A stretch of 64,000 nucleotides of DNA, taken from Flavobacterium gelatinilyticum. GTDB lineage: Bacteria > Bacteroidota > Bacteroidia > Flavobacteriales > Flavobacteriaceae. The stretch covers positions 2,418,001-2,482,000 of the forward strand of contig NZ_CP114287.1 in assembly GCF_027111295.1 (NCBI RefSeq). The letters are read 5' to 3'. Positions 35,382 through 44,955 of this stretch are shown here, one piece after another. The stretch's first letter is position 1; each line of letters opens with the position of its first letter. A program made the translations under genes and the position numbers. Under the pieces are notes generated by a model that saw nothing but the letters and a program-made list of their open reading frames with translations, was not told the origin of the DNA and did not search any database.

Positions 35382-36926
35382 TTATTGTATTTCGTAAATT
35401 ACCGGAGCAGTTCTTGGTAATAAATAACTTCCGGCTCCAACAAGTTTAGTTTTAATTTCAGAAATAGTAACCTGATCTCCTTTACCTGCTCTTGCAAGAA
35501 CTGATTTACATTGTGCATTCATTTTATTACCAGTAACAACAACTGTAGGCTGTCCTGCTATTTTCATGTTAAATCCAACAACATCTAAACCAACTTCGAA
35601 ATCGAAATCAAGTAATTTAGCACCAATAGTAGCAATCTCTAAGTTAGATTTAGGACCTTTAACAACTCCCATCTCACCTCTGATTGTTCCTGTTGGTCCA
35701 GGAATACCTTTAATTCTGAATGTTTTCTTATCTGTAACTTTATCACCATTTGGCAATGTTCCTGTAACAGAAATTGTAGCTTCTGTACCTTGTCCAGGGT
35801 TCATGTTGTATTTACCAGGCTTGCCAGCAGATGATAATCCTGGAGCACTTGCATTAATTTTATTAGCATCAACACCTGCGAAAGATATAGAGATTGGGTT
35901 AACAACACCTCTATAGACTACATTCATTTTATCTGCAGAAATTGTAGCAGAATTTGGTCTTGGTACTACAACATACGTTCCTTTAAACGGTAAATTAATT
36001 TTCTTATTATCTTCAATAAAATTAAATTGTCCATTAATATTTTGTTCTCCTACACTTCCTGCAGTAAGATTAATTTTGGCCTGACCTGTAGCAGCATCTA
36101 AAACCGCACCTGTAACGCTTTCTGGTTTAGTGTTTTCGTCATAACGACCTAAAACTACTTTACCAGTTACTTTTTCTCCTTGAAAATAAGCGTTTTTATC
36201 TAAAACCACAATTGCCTGATAGTTACTGTAAGATGCAGCAGCAACCGCAGCTTTTCCTAAAGCACTGTTGTAAACGTCAGCTTCAGTTTTCTTAACGTCA
36301 TTCTGCCAAGTTGAAAGTTTTGCAGCAGATGCAATTGCAGGGAAACCTTTAAAGTGGTAAGCTAAGTATTTTTCTTTTATACCTTCTTTGTTTTTTACGT
36401 CAGAAACATCAAATTTTTTCTCAACCTCAGAAATAATACTTGCATATTTTTTATCTGTTCCTAAAGCAGCTTTAAGGTTTGATTTATATTTTTCGATTGC
36501 AGCGATAATACTATTACCTTTTGCTGTATATCCGTCTCCTGTAAACCAGTCGTCGATATTATCACCTCTGTCCATTGACTCGTAAGGTAATTTTCCAGTT
36601 TCTTTTTCAACTTCGAAACCTTTGATAGACTGAGCTTTTAAGCCTGCAATAAAATCATAAAATTCTTTAGAGATTGCCTGAACTTTGTGTGCTGTTTCAG
36701 CAGCTTTAGCAAATTCTCCTTTTGCCTCAGCAGCTTTTTGATCTAAAGATGTTAATAAACCTTCGTTTGTTGTAATCGAAGTAGCATTTGCAGCTTCGAA
36801 TTTTTCATTCATCAAACCAAAAGCCGAAATAACTTCTTTTGATACGTTCATTGCTAACATCGCGATGAAAACCAGATACATCAGGTTAATCATCTTCTGT
36901 CTAGGGGTTAATTTTCCTCCTGCCAT
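35382..36926 (-). CDS. gldM: T9SS motor protein GldM
   Basis: This 514-residue protein has one N-terminal membrane helix (MINLMYLVFIAMLAMNV) preceded by MAGGKLTPRQK, including Arg9, and a long periplasmic part built of a helical domain followed by beta-sandwich domains (for example YVVVPRPNSATISADKMNVVY, GIPGPTGTIRG). GldM dimers run through the GldL ring and carry proton-driven rotation to the GldKN ring. It sits 52 nt after gldL. Length and order agree with F. johnsoniae. Confidence 0.97.
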   Translation of the reverse strand: MAGGKLTPRQKMINLMYLVFIAMLAMNVSKEVISAFGLMNEKFEAANATSITTNEGLLTSLDQKAAEAKGEFAKAAETAHKVQAISKEFYDFIAGLKAQSIKGFEVEKETGKLPYESMDRGDNIDDWFTGDGYTAKGNSIIAAIEKYKSNLKAALGTDKKYASIISEVEKKFDVSDVKNKEGIKEKYLAYHFKGFPAIASAAKLSTWQNDVKKTEADVYNSALGKAAVAAASYSNYQAIVVLDKNAYFQGEKVTGKVVLGRYDENTKPESVTGAVLDAATGQAKINLTAGSVGEQNINGQFNFIEDNKKINLPFKGTYVVVPRPNSATISADKMNVVYRGVVNPISISFAGVDANKINASAPGLSSAGKPGKYNMNPGQGTEATISVTGTLPNGDKVTDKKTFRIKGIPGPTGTIRGEMGVVKGPKSNLEIATIGAKLLDFDFEVGLDVVGFNMKIAGQPTVVVTGNKMNAQCKSVLARAGKGDQVTISEIKTKLVGAGSYLLPRTAPVIYEIQ

Positions 36927-36978
36927 TTTTTTCTAATTAGTTCTTATTAATAAATCTACTATAATAGTTAAAAACTAA

Positions 36979-37626
36979 TTATCCTTTGTTACTCATTGCA
37001 GAAAGCATACCACCATAAACATTGTTCAAAGAAGCAATGTTTGCAGTCATAGACGCCATTTGTTCTTTTAATTTAGATGCGTTTTCAGCGATTTCTTTGT
37101 TAGCTTCAGCGTTTCTTGAAGCACTTTCTAATTGTACTTTATATAAACTGTTTAATGATTCCATTTGAGCAGCAGCAAGAGATAATTCTTCTCCGTATTT
37201 TTTAGTAGAAGCGATAGAATCTACAGTTGGAGCAATTCCTTTAGCAGCTGATTCGAAGTTTTTGATGCTGTTTCCTAAACTTGCCATTAACTCACCGTCA
37301 ACTTTAGCTTCTTTTAACATTGCATCTAATTTTTGAGATAATAAACCTTGGGCATCAGTTGTACTCTCTACTTTGTCGGCTTTTTTTCTAGCTTGTCCGT
37401 TAGCTAATTCCGGGTAAACAAGAGTCCAGTCTAACTCATCCTCAACTGGTTCAAAAGCAGATAACGCGAAGATTGCCGCCTCAGTCAAAAGACCCAAAGA
37501 AAGCATTACAGTTCCTGTCAATGGTCCAATCTCAAAGTGAGTAATTTTGAATAAAGCTCCAACGATTACCACTGCCGCTCCCATACCATAAGCGAAATTC
37601 ATAACTTTTTTACTTAATAATGCCAT
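36979..37626 (-). CDS. gldL: T9SS motor protein GldL
   Basis: This 215-residue inner-membrane protein has two transmembrane helices (about residues 11-29 and 37-57). The intramembrane Glu49 (LSLGLLTEAAIF), which is essential for proton-driven rotation in the known GldLM motor, is present, as are Lys27 and His30 (ALFKITHFE). The cytoplasmic C-terminal half is helical (KLDAMLKEAKVDGELMASLGNSIKNFE). It forms a ring around GldM. It is 80 nt after gldK. Confidence 0.97.
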   Translation of the reverse strand: MALLSKKVMNFAYGMGAAVVIVGALFKITHFEIGPLTGTVMLSLGLLTEAAIFALSAFEPVEDELDWTLVYPELANGQARKKADKVESTTDAQGLLSQKLDAMLKEAKVDGELMASLGNSIKNFESAAKGIAPTVDSIASTKKYGEELSLAAAQMESLNSLYKVQLESASRNAEANKEIAENASKLKEQMASMTANIASLNNVYGGMLSAMSNKG

Positions 37627-37706
37627 AATAATTTTTTTTTAGGTTTTAATTTTAAATAGATTCGATTTGGTTTTTGTATATTAACTATTAATTATACTCA
37701 TTATTA

Positions 37707-39101
37707 TTATTTTCTTCCGCCTCCGGTTACCTGAGTTCCCATGTAATCTTGTACAGTTCTGAAACCAATGTAACTTCTTGCTGAATCAGCATATTCGTGG
37801 TCACGAGTACTCACTTGTAAGAAGTAAGCAACATCTTTCCATGATCCACCACGAACCACTTTTCTTTGGTTGTTTCCGTCAATAACGTTAGGGTTCATTG
37901 TAGAAACGTATTCGTATGCATTTGGGTTGTAAGCTGAATCTGTCCACTCAGAAACGTTTCCTGCCATGTTATACAATCCGTAACCATTTGGTTCGTAAGA
38001 TCTTGCTTCAACAGTATACAAAGCTTCGTCAGCTGCATAATCTCCTCTGTTTGGCTTAAAGTTTGCCATAAAACAACCTCTGTCACTCTTAGTGTAAGGA
38101 CCTCCCCATGGAAAAGTTGCAGACTCAAGACCACCTCTCGCAGCATACTCCCACTCTGCTTCTGTTGGAAGTCTGAAAGAGTTTACTAAATCACGTCCTT
38201 TTTTCTTAGATTTAATATAACTGTTTTTATTTAAAGTTCTCCATGCACAGAATGCTTTTGCCTGTATCCATGTTACACCCACTACAGGATAATCCCCGTA
38301 AGCTTTGTGCCAGAAATAGTCATTATGCATTGGTTCATTATATGAGTAAGAGAAGTCTTTAATCCATACTGTTGTATCAGGATAAATTTTAACTTGTTCA
38401 GTTTTAACGAAGTCTTTTCTTTTTCCAACTTTAGCTTTTGCAGCAGCCTGGATGTCCATCCAAGAATAACGGAATTTTAATTTGTTTACATCAATTGTTC
38501 TTAAACCATTGTATGATTCTTCAATTGGTAAATACATAGAGTCCATTACTTCAGCATAGTACTCATCCGGGTAAGCTTTAGTATCTCTAATTAATTTTAC
38601 TTTTTTATTCAATTTTCTACCAGCATACGGATCATCTTTTGTCCCTACACTATAGTAGTTATCATACATATATTTATCGTAAGCGGTCATTTTATCCGGC
38701 TCAGAATCATTAAATGCATAATCAGCGATACTACCGCCTTTACTACCTTTTCCACCAGTGCTTTTTTGACCAGTTTCATCAGCTAAAATAGCAAGACGAA
38801 CTCTCATTGTAGAATCTTTTACCCATTCTACAAACTGACGGTACTCACTGTTAGTAATTTCAGTTTCGTCCATGTAAAAAGAACGAACGGTTACTGATTT
38901 TGTCGGAGCATCTTCGACATTCGCTAAATCAGCATCAGATTTACCCATAATAAAGGATCCGCCCGGAACCAAAGTCATTCCATAAGGTTTTTCAGGATGC
39001 CATTTCCCTCCGGTAACACCTACTAATTCACCTTTGTCACCTGACTTACCACAGCCAATTACTAGTGTTAACATTGCTGCAAATGCAATAAACTTCTTCA
39101 T
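37707..39101 (-). CDS. gldK: T9SS ring lipoprotein GldK
   Basis: This 464-residue outer-membrane lipoprotein has a lipobox ending at Cys17 (LTLVIGC). The rest is a formylglycine-generating-enzyme/sulfatase-modifying-like fold: MTLVPGGSFIMG, ETEITNSEYRQF, AYGDYPVVGVTWIQAKAFC, FRLPTEAEWEYAARGG and MAGNVSEWTDSAYNP. In GldK this fold is structural, not catalytic; with GldN it forms the periplasmic ring of T9SS. It is the first gene of gldKLMN, with a promoter-like element at 39138-39168. Confidence 0.97.
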   Translation of the reverse strand: MKKFIAFAAMLTLVIGCGKSGDKGELVGVTGGKWHPEKPYGMTLVPGGSFIMGKSDADLANVEDAPTKSVTVRSFYMDETEITNSEYRQFVEWVKDSTMRVRLAILADETGQKSTGGKGSKGGSIADYAFNDSEPDKMTAYDKYMYDNYYSVGTKDDPYAGRKLNKKVKLIRDTKAYPDEYYAEVMDSMYLPIEESYNGLRTIDVNKLKFRYSWMDIQAAAKAKVGKRKDFVKTEQVKIYPDTTVWIKDFSYSYNEPMHNDYFWHKAYGDYPVVGVTWIQAKAFCAWRTLNKNSYIKSKKKGRDLVNSFRLPTEAEWEYAARGGLESATFPWGGPYTKSDRGCFMANFKPNRGDYAADEALYTVEARSYEPNGYGLYNMAGNVSEWTDSAYNPNAYEYVSTMNPNVIDGNNQRKVVRGGSWKDVAYFLQVSTRDHEYADSARSYIGFRTVQDYMGTQVTGGGRK

Positions 39102-39137
39102 ATAAATTTGGATTATCTATTCATTATTAAAAGTCCG

Positions 39138-39168
39138 TAAACGTATTTATTATTTATCTAAAAAACAA
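39138..39168 (-). promoter_or_regulatory. Candidate promoter of gldKLMN
   Basis: On the minus strand TTG (39168-39166), 20 nt, then TACGTTTA (39145-39138), one mismatch to TAnnTTTG. It lies about 40 nt before the gldK ATG. Confidence 0.45.
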
Positions 39169-39363
39169 TACTACTTGCGAAATTTATTTTACCGGTCAAA
39201 AATAATGTTAAATAAAATAAAAAAAAAATATTTCATCGACAAACTGATTAAAAAAATCGATGTAAAACATTAATTTTTATGCTTTATAAACCTTATCTTA
39301 CTAATTATTTTAACTTAATTTCTTTAATTGTACAAAACGAAAAAATTCCTTCATTTTTTCTTC

Positions 39364-40515
39364 TTACAAAGCATTTTTTCGTTGTGCTTTCCACCATCTT
39401 TCGGGCAGTTCCTGATTGCAGGCGCTCAAATATTCGTCATAAGAACACGGTAATAACGTATTTCTTTTCAATTTATTACTGCCGTTTGTTTCGTATGGGA
39501 TCTCAATCCACCATCTCTCTGTTTTATCGCTTTTATAAAACACCAATTCTTCTTCTTCAAGCGGTACAATATATTTTAAATAATTGGTTCTGCTTCCAAA
39601 CGGATATTCCTTAGAACGATAGTGATATCCTTCGATAAAATACCAGACAATCTGAGCAATAATAGGAGCTTCCTGCACTGTGCTGTTGTGATTAAAAACG
39701 CCAAAAGAAGAGACTTTGTCGCTTATTCCGGCATATCTTGCTAAAGCACAAATCTCTTTTCCGTTAAATCCGTTTGGCTCGAAGGAAATCATATTGCCTG
39801 AAGCTGAAGATTTTACCGAATTTAAGTCTATACTTACCAAATCAGCATCTCTAAAAACAGGCTCTGCTAACGTAATTTTATTAGAAATCTCACCTAAGCG
39901 ATAGGCATCAAAAAACAATTTCTCAATTAAATCAATCTCTTCCTGAGAATTATAATAAGTCTGATATCCTATATTACAATAATTAAAGAGATTATTTGGT
40001 TCATCTATAATGATTTGAGTAAGATACGAATTAGCAGAAACGCTTTCGTTTTCTTTGCCAAAATCAAATTTATTATCTACTGAAACCAGGTTAACCATCT
40101 GCTCTAAATCGTCATAAGCACGATACAAAGCGTACGTAAGATCCTGAGAACCTCCCAGAACTATAGGAATGATTTTATTCTTGATTAAGGCAGAAGTTAC
40201 CTTCTTAACTGCAAAGTAAGTATCCTCTACAGAATCACCTGCAAGAATATCCCCTAAGTCTGCAATTGAAGCATCCCAATTACCTGGAAACATTCCGTAA
40301 AGTTTCTTGCGGACTGCAGTAAGATTAACTTCATTGACCATATTTATATTACGACGGTCTTCTAAAACACCTACAATCGCAATATGAATTTTATCCATAT
40401 CCGGAAACTGATCTTGAGTATGAAAGACTACTTTGCTGCCAAGCTCTTGAGAAGACAGTGAATGGACATATTTTACAATTACGTCGTTTACTGGTTCTAA
40501 AAAATCAAATTCCAT
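39364..40515 (-). CDS. Arginase/formimidoylglutamase-fold protein lacking metal ligands
   Basis: The 383-residue protein has the ureohydrolase (arginase/agmatinase/formimidoylglutamase) fold: IAIVGVLEDRR, LGGSQDLTYALYRA, LVSVDNKFDFG and ADLVSIDLNSVKSS. The conserved two-manganese ligands are replaced: GGDHS is GGSQD (121-125), DAHxD is DNKFD (147-151), and SxDxDxxDP is SIDLNSVKS (228-236). It is therefore probably not a working hydrolase. It lies 14 nt after topA and upstream of gldKLMN on the same strand. A structural or regulatory role, possibly linked to gliding, is speculation. Confidence 0.78.
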   Translation of the reverse strand: MEFDFLEPVNDVIVKYVHSLSSQELGSKVVFHTQDQFPDMDKIHIAIVGVLEDRRNINMVNEVNLTAVRKKLYGMFPGNWDASIADLGDILAGDSVEDTYFAVKKVTSALIKNKIIPIVLGGSQDLTYALYRAYDDLEQMVNLVSVDNKFDFGKENESVSANSYLTQIIIDEPNNLFNYCNIGYQTYYNSQEEIDLIEKLFFDAYRLGEISNKITLAEPVFRDADLVSIDLNSVKSSASGNMISFEPNGFNGKEICALARYAGISDKVSSFGVFNHNSTVQEAPIIAQIVWYFIEGYHYRSKEYPFGSRTNYLKYIVPLEEEELVFYKSDKTERWWIEIPYETNGSNKLKRNTLLPCSYDEYLSACNQELPERWWKAQRKNAL

Positions 40516-40529
40516 CTATTGTTTTTAAA

Positions 40530-43064
40530 TTATTTCTTCTTTGCTGTTGTTGTCTTTTTAGCCGGAGCTTTTTTCGCTGCTGTCGTTTTTTTTGCTGCCG
40601 CTTTTTTAGCCGGAGCCTTTTTAGCCGGTGCTTTTGCTTCGATCATTTCCTGAACCTGAGCCAGTGTTAATTTTGAAGCATCCACATCTTTACTTAATTC
40701 AATTTTGACTTTTCCTTTCAAAATTACTGAACGTCCCCAGCGTGCTTTTTCAACTACAATTCCTTCTTCTTCCCAGTTATGAATAACCTTATCGATATTC
40801 TTCTGTAATTTATCTTCGATTAATTCTTCAACATCTGCCTGAGATAAATTATCGAAATTGTACTTTTTACTCACATTTACAAAAAGACCATTCCATTTAA
40901 TAAAAGGACCAAAACGACCTACTCCTTTTTGAACGGCTTCTCCTTTATACATTGCGATCGGTGCATCGGCAAGTGCTTTTTCATCAATCAGTTCCTGAGC
41001 TCTTTCTTTTGAAACCCCTAAAGGATCTTCACCTCTCGGCAATGAAATAAACACACTTCCGTGACGTACATAAGGGCCGTAACGACCATTATTTACTTCA
41101 ACTTCTTCTCCTTTATATGTACCTAAATTTTTAGGAAGCAAAAATAAATTCAAAGCTTCTTCAAGTGTAATATTTCCAATATTCTGATCTGCCATTAAAC
41201 TGGCAAACTTTTTATCTTCATCGTCTGCTTCTCCAATCTGTGCCATCGGCCCAAATTTCCCTAAACGAACAGAAACCTGTCTTCCGTCAGCATCTTTCCC
41301 CAGAATTCTTTCTCCGCTTTCACGTTCAGCATTTGCCTCAACTTCTTTTACATTAGGATGAAACTGGTTGTAGAATTCCTGCATCATTTTAGCCCAGTCG
41401 ATATTACCTTCGGCAATTTCATCGAAATCCTGTTCTACTTTTGCAGTAAAATTATAATCTAATATATTCCCGAAATTCTTAACTAAGAAATCCGTTACAA
41501 TGGTACCGATATCTGTTGGAACAAGTTTTCCTTTATCAGATCCTGTATTTTCTTTTAAAAGCTTCTCACCTACTTTACTATTTTGCAAAGTAAGTTGTGT
41601 GTAATTACGCTCATGCCCTTCAAGAGTCCCTTTTTCAACATAATTTCTGTTGATAATAGTCGAAATTGTTGGTGCATAAGTAGACGGACGCCCAATTCCA
41701 AGTTCCTCTAGTTTTTTAACTAAAGATGCCTCTGTGTAACGTGCCGGCGGTCTTGAATATCGTTCTGTAGCTGTAATATAGTTATTAGTAAGCTTTTCGT
41801 TTACTTTTAGTGCCGGAAGCATTCCTTCCTGCTCTTCTTCATCATCATCGTGTCCTTCTAAGTATACTTTTAAGAAACCTTCAAAAAGTAAAACTTCTCC
41901 TGATGCTGAAAAAAGTTCATCATGATTATCTGCTTCAATTTTTACGTTTGTTCTTTCAAGCTGTGCATCGCTCATTTGCGAAGCCAGTGTTCTTTTCCAG
42001 ATCAAATCGTACAAACGAGCCTGATCACGATCAATGTTTACTGAATGGCGTGACATATCCGTCGGACGAATTGCCTCGTGCGCTTCTTGTGCGCCTTTGT
42101 TTTTATTGGCAAAAAACCTCGGTTTAGAAAACTCTTTTCCGTATGATTTTATAATTTCAGCCTCAGCTGCATCCATGGCGTCTTTAGAAAGATTCACAGA
42201 GTCGGTTCTCATATACGTAATAAGTCCCGCTTCGTATAAACGCTGTGCTAACTGCATGGTGATTCCAACCGGCAGATACAATTTTCTCGCTGCTTCCTGC
42301 TGCAAAGTAGAAGTTGTAAAAGGAGCTGTTGGTGATTTTTTGGTAGGTTTAGTTTCTAAATCGGCTACCTTATATTTAGATCCGATGTTTTGATTTAAGA
42401 AATCTTCGGCTTCTTTTTTAGTATTGAAGTTTTTAGGCAGTTTTGCTTTGAAGGTTTTACCTCCTTCATTAACAAATTCAGCAACAATTGAGTACGTTGC
42501 AACTGCGTTAAAACTTTGAATTTCGCGTTCTCTTTCAACTATTAAACGAACAGAAACCGACTGTACACGGCCTGCTGAAAGTCCGCCTTTGATTTTTCTC
42601 CATAAAACCGGAGACAATTCGTAACCTACTAAACGATCCAGAACACGACGTGCCTGTTGTGCGTTTACTAAATTATAATCAATTTCTCTAGGATTATCAA
42701 TTGCTCTAAGAATCGCAGATTTTGTAATCTCATGAAAAACAATACGTTTGGTCTTTTTTGTATCCAGTTTTAATTCTTCCGCCAAGTGCCATGAAATAGC
42801 CTCTCCCTCGCGGTCCTCATCGCTTGCTAACCAAACCGTTTCGGCATTCTTAGATAGTGTTTTAAGTTTACTTACCAGGGATTTTTTATCAGGAGAAACT
42901 TCATATTTAGGTTTAAAACCATTTTCAACATCTACTCCTATTTCCTTGGAAGGTAAGTCGGCTATGTGACCATAACTCGACTCCACCTGAAAATCACTCC
43001 CGAGAAATTTCTCGATCGTTTTCGCCTTTGCAGGTGACTCCACTATTACTAAATTCTTTGCCAT
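40530..43064 (-). CDS. topA: DNA topoisomerase I
   Basis: This protein of about 844 residues has the TOPRIM start AKNLVIVESPAKAKTIEKFLG and VWLASDEDREGEAISWHLAEEL, the catalytic region GLITYMRTDSVNLS (active-site Tyr in MRTDS context) and RPTDMSRH. Several C-terminal topo-C repeats follow (GRYGPYVRHGSVFISLP, GRFGPFIKWNGLFVNV). The tail is Lys/Ala-rich (KKAPAKKAAAKK), as in other Bacteroidetes. It relaxes negative supercoils. The ATG at 43064 is preferred: a TTG seven codons upstream (43085) overlaps the likely -7 promoter box. Confidence 0.95.
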   Translation of the reverse strand: MAKNLVIVESPAKAKTIEKFLGSDFQVESSYGHIADLPSKEIGVDVENGFKPKYEVSPDKKSLVSKLKTLSKNAETVWLASDEDREGEAISWHLAEELKLDTKKTKRIVFHEITKSAILRAIDNPREIDYNLVNAQQARRVLDRLVGYELSPVLWRKIKGGLSAGRVQSVSVRLIVEREREIQSFNAVATYSIVAEFVNEGGKTFKAKLPKNFNTKKEAEDFLNQNIGSKYKVADLETKPTKKSPTAPFTTSTLQQEAARKLYLPVGITMQLAQRLYEAGLITYMRTDSVNLSKDAMDAAEAEIIKSYGKEFSKPRFFANKNKGAQEAHEAIRPTDMSRHSVNIDRDQARLYDLIWKRTLASQMSDAQLERTNVKIEADNHDELFSASGEVLLFEGFLKVYLEGHDDDEEEQEGMLPALKVNEKLTNNYITATERYSRPPARYTEASLVKKLEELGIGRPSTYAPTISTIINRNYVEKGTLEGHERNYTQLTLQNSKVGEKLLKENTGSDKGKLVPTDIGTIVTDFLVKNFGNILDYNFTAKVEQDFDEIAEGNIDWAKMMQEFYNQFHPNVKEVEANAERESGERILGKDADGRQVSVRLGKFGPMAQIGEADDEDKKFASLMADQNIGNITLEEALNLFLLPKNLGTYKGEEVEVNNGRYGPYVRHGSVFISLPRGEDPLGVSKERAQELIDEKALADAPIAMYKGEAVQKGVGRFGPFIKWNGLFVNVSKKYNFDNLSQADVEELIEDKLQKNIDKVIHNWEEEGIVVEKARWGRSVILKGKVKIELSKDVDASKLTLAQVQEMIEAKAPAKKAPAKKAAAKKTTAAKKAPAKKTTTAKKK

Positions 43065-43082
43065 CGCTCTTATTTTCTGCAA

Positions 43083-43090
43083 CAAAAGTA
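43083..43090 (-). promoter_or_regulatory. Candidate -7 box of topA
   Basis: On the minus strand TACTTTTG, an exact TAnnTTTG match 18 nt before the ATG at 43064, overlapping the alternative TTG start. Confidence 0.55.
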
Positions 43091-43239
43091 TTTATTTTTT
43101 TTAAATATTAACCTTATGAATGCATTTTTGAGGTATTTTGATATTATGAAACTTAAAATTGAAGATTTATCTGTAATATCATCTATTATATATATAGGTA
43201 CAATTTTTAATGGTTTATGACCGAGAATGCTCTTTTTAT

Positions 43240-43317
43240 TTTAGAATTTAGAATTTCTCGAAAAAACCGCGCTTTTTTTCCTAAACATTTAATCCGCGAT
43301 CTAAAATCTAAAATTTC
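43240..43317. repeat. 7-nt-period repeat tracts upstream of miaB
   Basis: TTTAGAATTTAGAATTTC (43240-43257) and ATCTAAAATCTAAAATTTC (43299-43317) are both tandem at 7-nt period, on either side of CCGCGC/CCGCGA. They lie in the 315-nt gap between topA and miaB, which otherwise holds the two promoters and no gene. Confidence 0.55.
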
Positions 43318-43329
43318 CCTTCTGCCATC

Positions 43330-43362
43330 TTGTCATATTTAGAGCTTTTTGCCCTATCTTTG
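43330..43362 (+). promoter_or_regulatory. Promoter of miaB
   Basis: TTG (43330-43332), 22 nt, TATCTTTG (43355-43362), an exact -7 consensus. The transcription start should fall near 43368, about 12 nt before the ATG. Confidence 0.6.
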
Positions 43363-43379
43363 CACTTTGAATTTTTATA

Positions 43380-44825
43380 ATGGAAAAGATTATCGAAGAA
43401 AGCAAACAAGGTGAAAGTCTTGTTTTGGAAAATAAACCTGAGAATACTAAAAAACTATTTATAGAGAGTTACGGCTGTGCGATGAATTTTTCGGACAGCG
43501 AGGTCGTAGCTTCCATTTTGTCCGATGGAGGATACAATACCACTTCAGTTTTAGAAGAAGCTGATTTGGTTTTGGTAAACACCTGCTCCATCCGTGACAA
43601 AGCGGAACAGACTATTCGCAAACGTCTCGAAAAATACAATGCTGTAAAACGCACCAATCCGAAAATGAAAGTAGGTGTTTTAGGCTGTATGGCAGAACGT
43701 TTGAAAAGCCAGTTTCTGGAAGAGGAAAAAATAGTTGATCTTGTTGTAGGTCCCGATGCTTATAAAGATCTGCCGAACTTATTGGCGGAAGTTGAGGAAG
43801 GCCGTGACGCAATCAATGTAATTTTATCGAAAGAGGAAACGTATGGCGATATTTCGCCTGTTCGCTTAATGAGTAACGGAATTACTGCTTTGGTTTCAAT
43901 CACTCGTGGATGCGATAATATGTGTACGTTTTGTGTCGTACCTTTTACACGAGGACGTGAACGCAGCCGTGAACCGCAGAGTATTATGGCTGAAATTCAG
44001 GATTTATGGAGCAAAGGTTTTAAAGAAATCACACTTCTTGGACAAAACGTTGACAGTTACCTTTGGTACGGCGGGGGATTGAAAAAAGATTTCGTAAACG
44101 CTTCTGAAATGCAAAAAGCAACAGCTGTTGATTTTGATCAACTGCTTGAAATGGTTGCTGTTGGTTTCCCGAAAATGCGTATCCGATTTTCGACTTCTAA
44201 TCCGCAGGATATGCACGAAAGCATTCTGCACGTTATGGCGAAATACCCTAATATCTGCAAACATATTCACTTACCTGTTCAATCCGGAAGTAACCGAATT
44301 TTAAAAGAAATGAATCGTCTGCATTCTCGTGAAGAATATATGGCTTTGATTGATAAAATCAGAGCAATTGTTCCGGATGCTTCGATTTCGCAGGATATGA
44401 TTGCCGGTTTCCCAACAGAAACTGAAGAAGATCATCAGGATACAATGAGTTTAATGGAATATGTAAAATATAATTTCGGTTATATGTATTCGTATTCTGA
44501 ACGCCCGGGAACTTTGGCAGGAAGAAAAATGGAAGATGATGTCGAAGAAGAAACCAAAGCCAGAAGATTACAGGAAATTGTTGATTTACAACAAAAACAC
44601 GCCTGGTTTAGAAGCGAAGAATTTGTTGGTAAAACAGTTGAAGTTTTAGTCGAAAAAGTATCTAAAAAATCGAAAGACGAATTCTCAGGAAGAAACTCTC
44701 AAAGCATTACAGTAGTTTTTCCGAAAGAGAATTATAAAATCGGTGATTTCGTAAACGTAAAAATTACAAGTTGCACCAGTGGAACTTTAAAAGGTGAAGC
44801 TGTGGGGCTTAGCAGCATGAACTAA
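43380..44825 (+). CDS. miaB: tRNA-2-methylthio-N6-isopentenyladenosine synthase MiaB
   Basis: This 481-residue radical-SAM methylthiotransferase has N-terminal cluster cysteines at about 33 (YGCAMNFSDSE), 69 (VNTCSIRDKAE) and 103 (LGCMAE), and the radical-SAM CxxxCxxC at 178/182/185 (RGCDNMCTFC). It also has LPVQSGSNRILKEMNR, IAGFPTETEEDH and a C-terminal TRAM domain. It adds a methylthio group to i6A37 of tRNAs. A 7-nt-period repeat hairpin separates it from the regulator gene downstream. Confidence 0.96.
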   Translation: MEKIIEESKQGESLVLENKPENTKKLFIESYGCAMNFSDSEVVASILSDGGYNTTSVLEEADLVLVNTCSIRDKAEQTIRKRLEKYNAVKRTNPKMKVGVLGCMAERLKSQFLEEEKIVDLVVGPDAYKDLPNLLAEVEEGRDAINVILSKEETYGDISPVRLMSNGITALVSITRGCDNMCTFCVVPFTRGRERSREPQSIMAEIQDLWSKGFKEITLLGQNVDSYLWYGGGLKKDFVNASEMQKATAVDFDQLLEMVAVGFPKMRIRFSTSNPQDMHESILHVMAKYPNICKHIHLPVQSGSNRILKEMNRLHSREEYMALIDKIRAIVPDASISQDMIAGFPTETEEDHQDTMSLMEYVKYNFGYMYSYSERPGTLAGRKMEDDVEEETKARRLQEIVDLQQKHAWFRSEEFVGKTVEVLVEKVSKKSKDEFSGRNSQSITVVFPKENYKIGDFVNVKITSCTSGTLKGEAVGLSSMN

Positions 44826-44832
44826 AAAGTTA

Positions 44833-44946
44833 TTTCAAGTTTCAGGTTTCAAGTTCTTTGCGTAACTTGAAACTTGAAACCTGAAACAATAAAATTATAA
44901 GCCTAAAAGTTAACTTGAAACCTGAAACAAATAAAAACTTGAAACA
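44833..44946. repeat. 7-nt-period repeat cluster with hairpin potential
   Basis: After miaB, units of TTTCAAG/TTTCAGG (44833-44855) face CTTGAAA/CCTGAAA units (44864-44888), and more copies follow to 44946 (ACTTGAAACCTGAAAC). The facing blocks can form an imperfect stem of about 20 bp, so this tract may also end miaB transcription. Confidence 0.65.
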
Positions 44947-44955
44947 AAATCTAAT

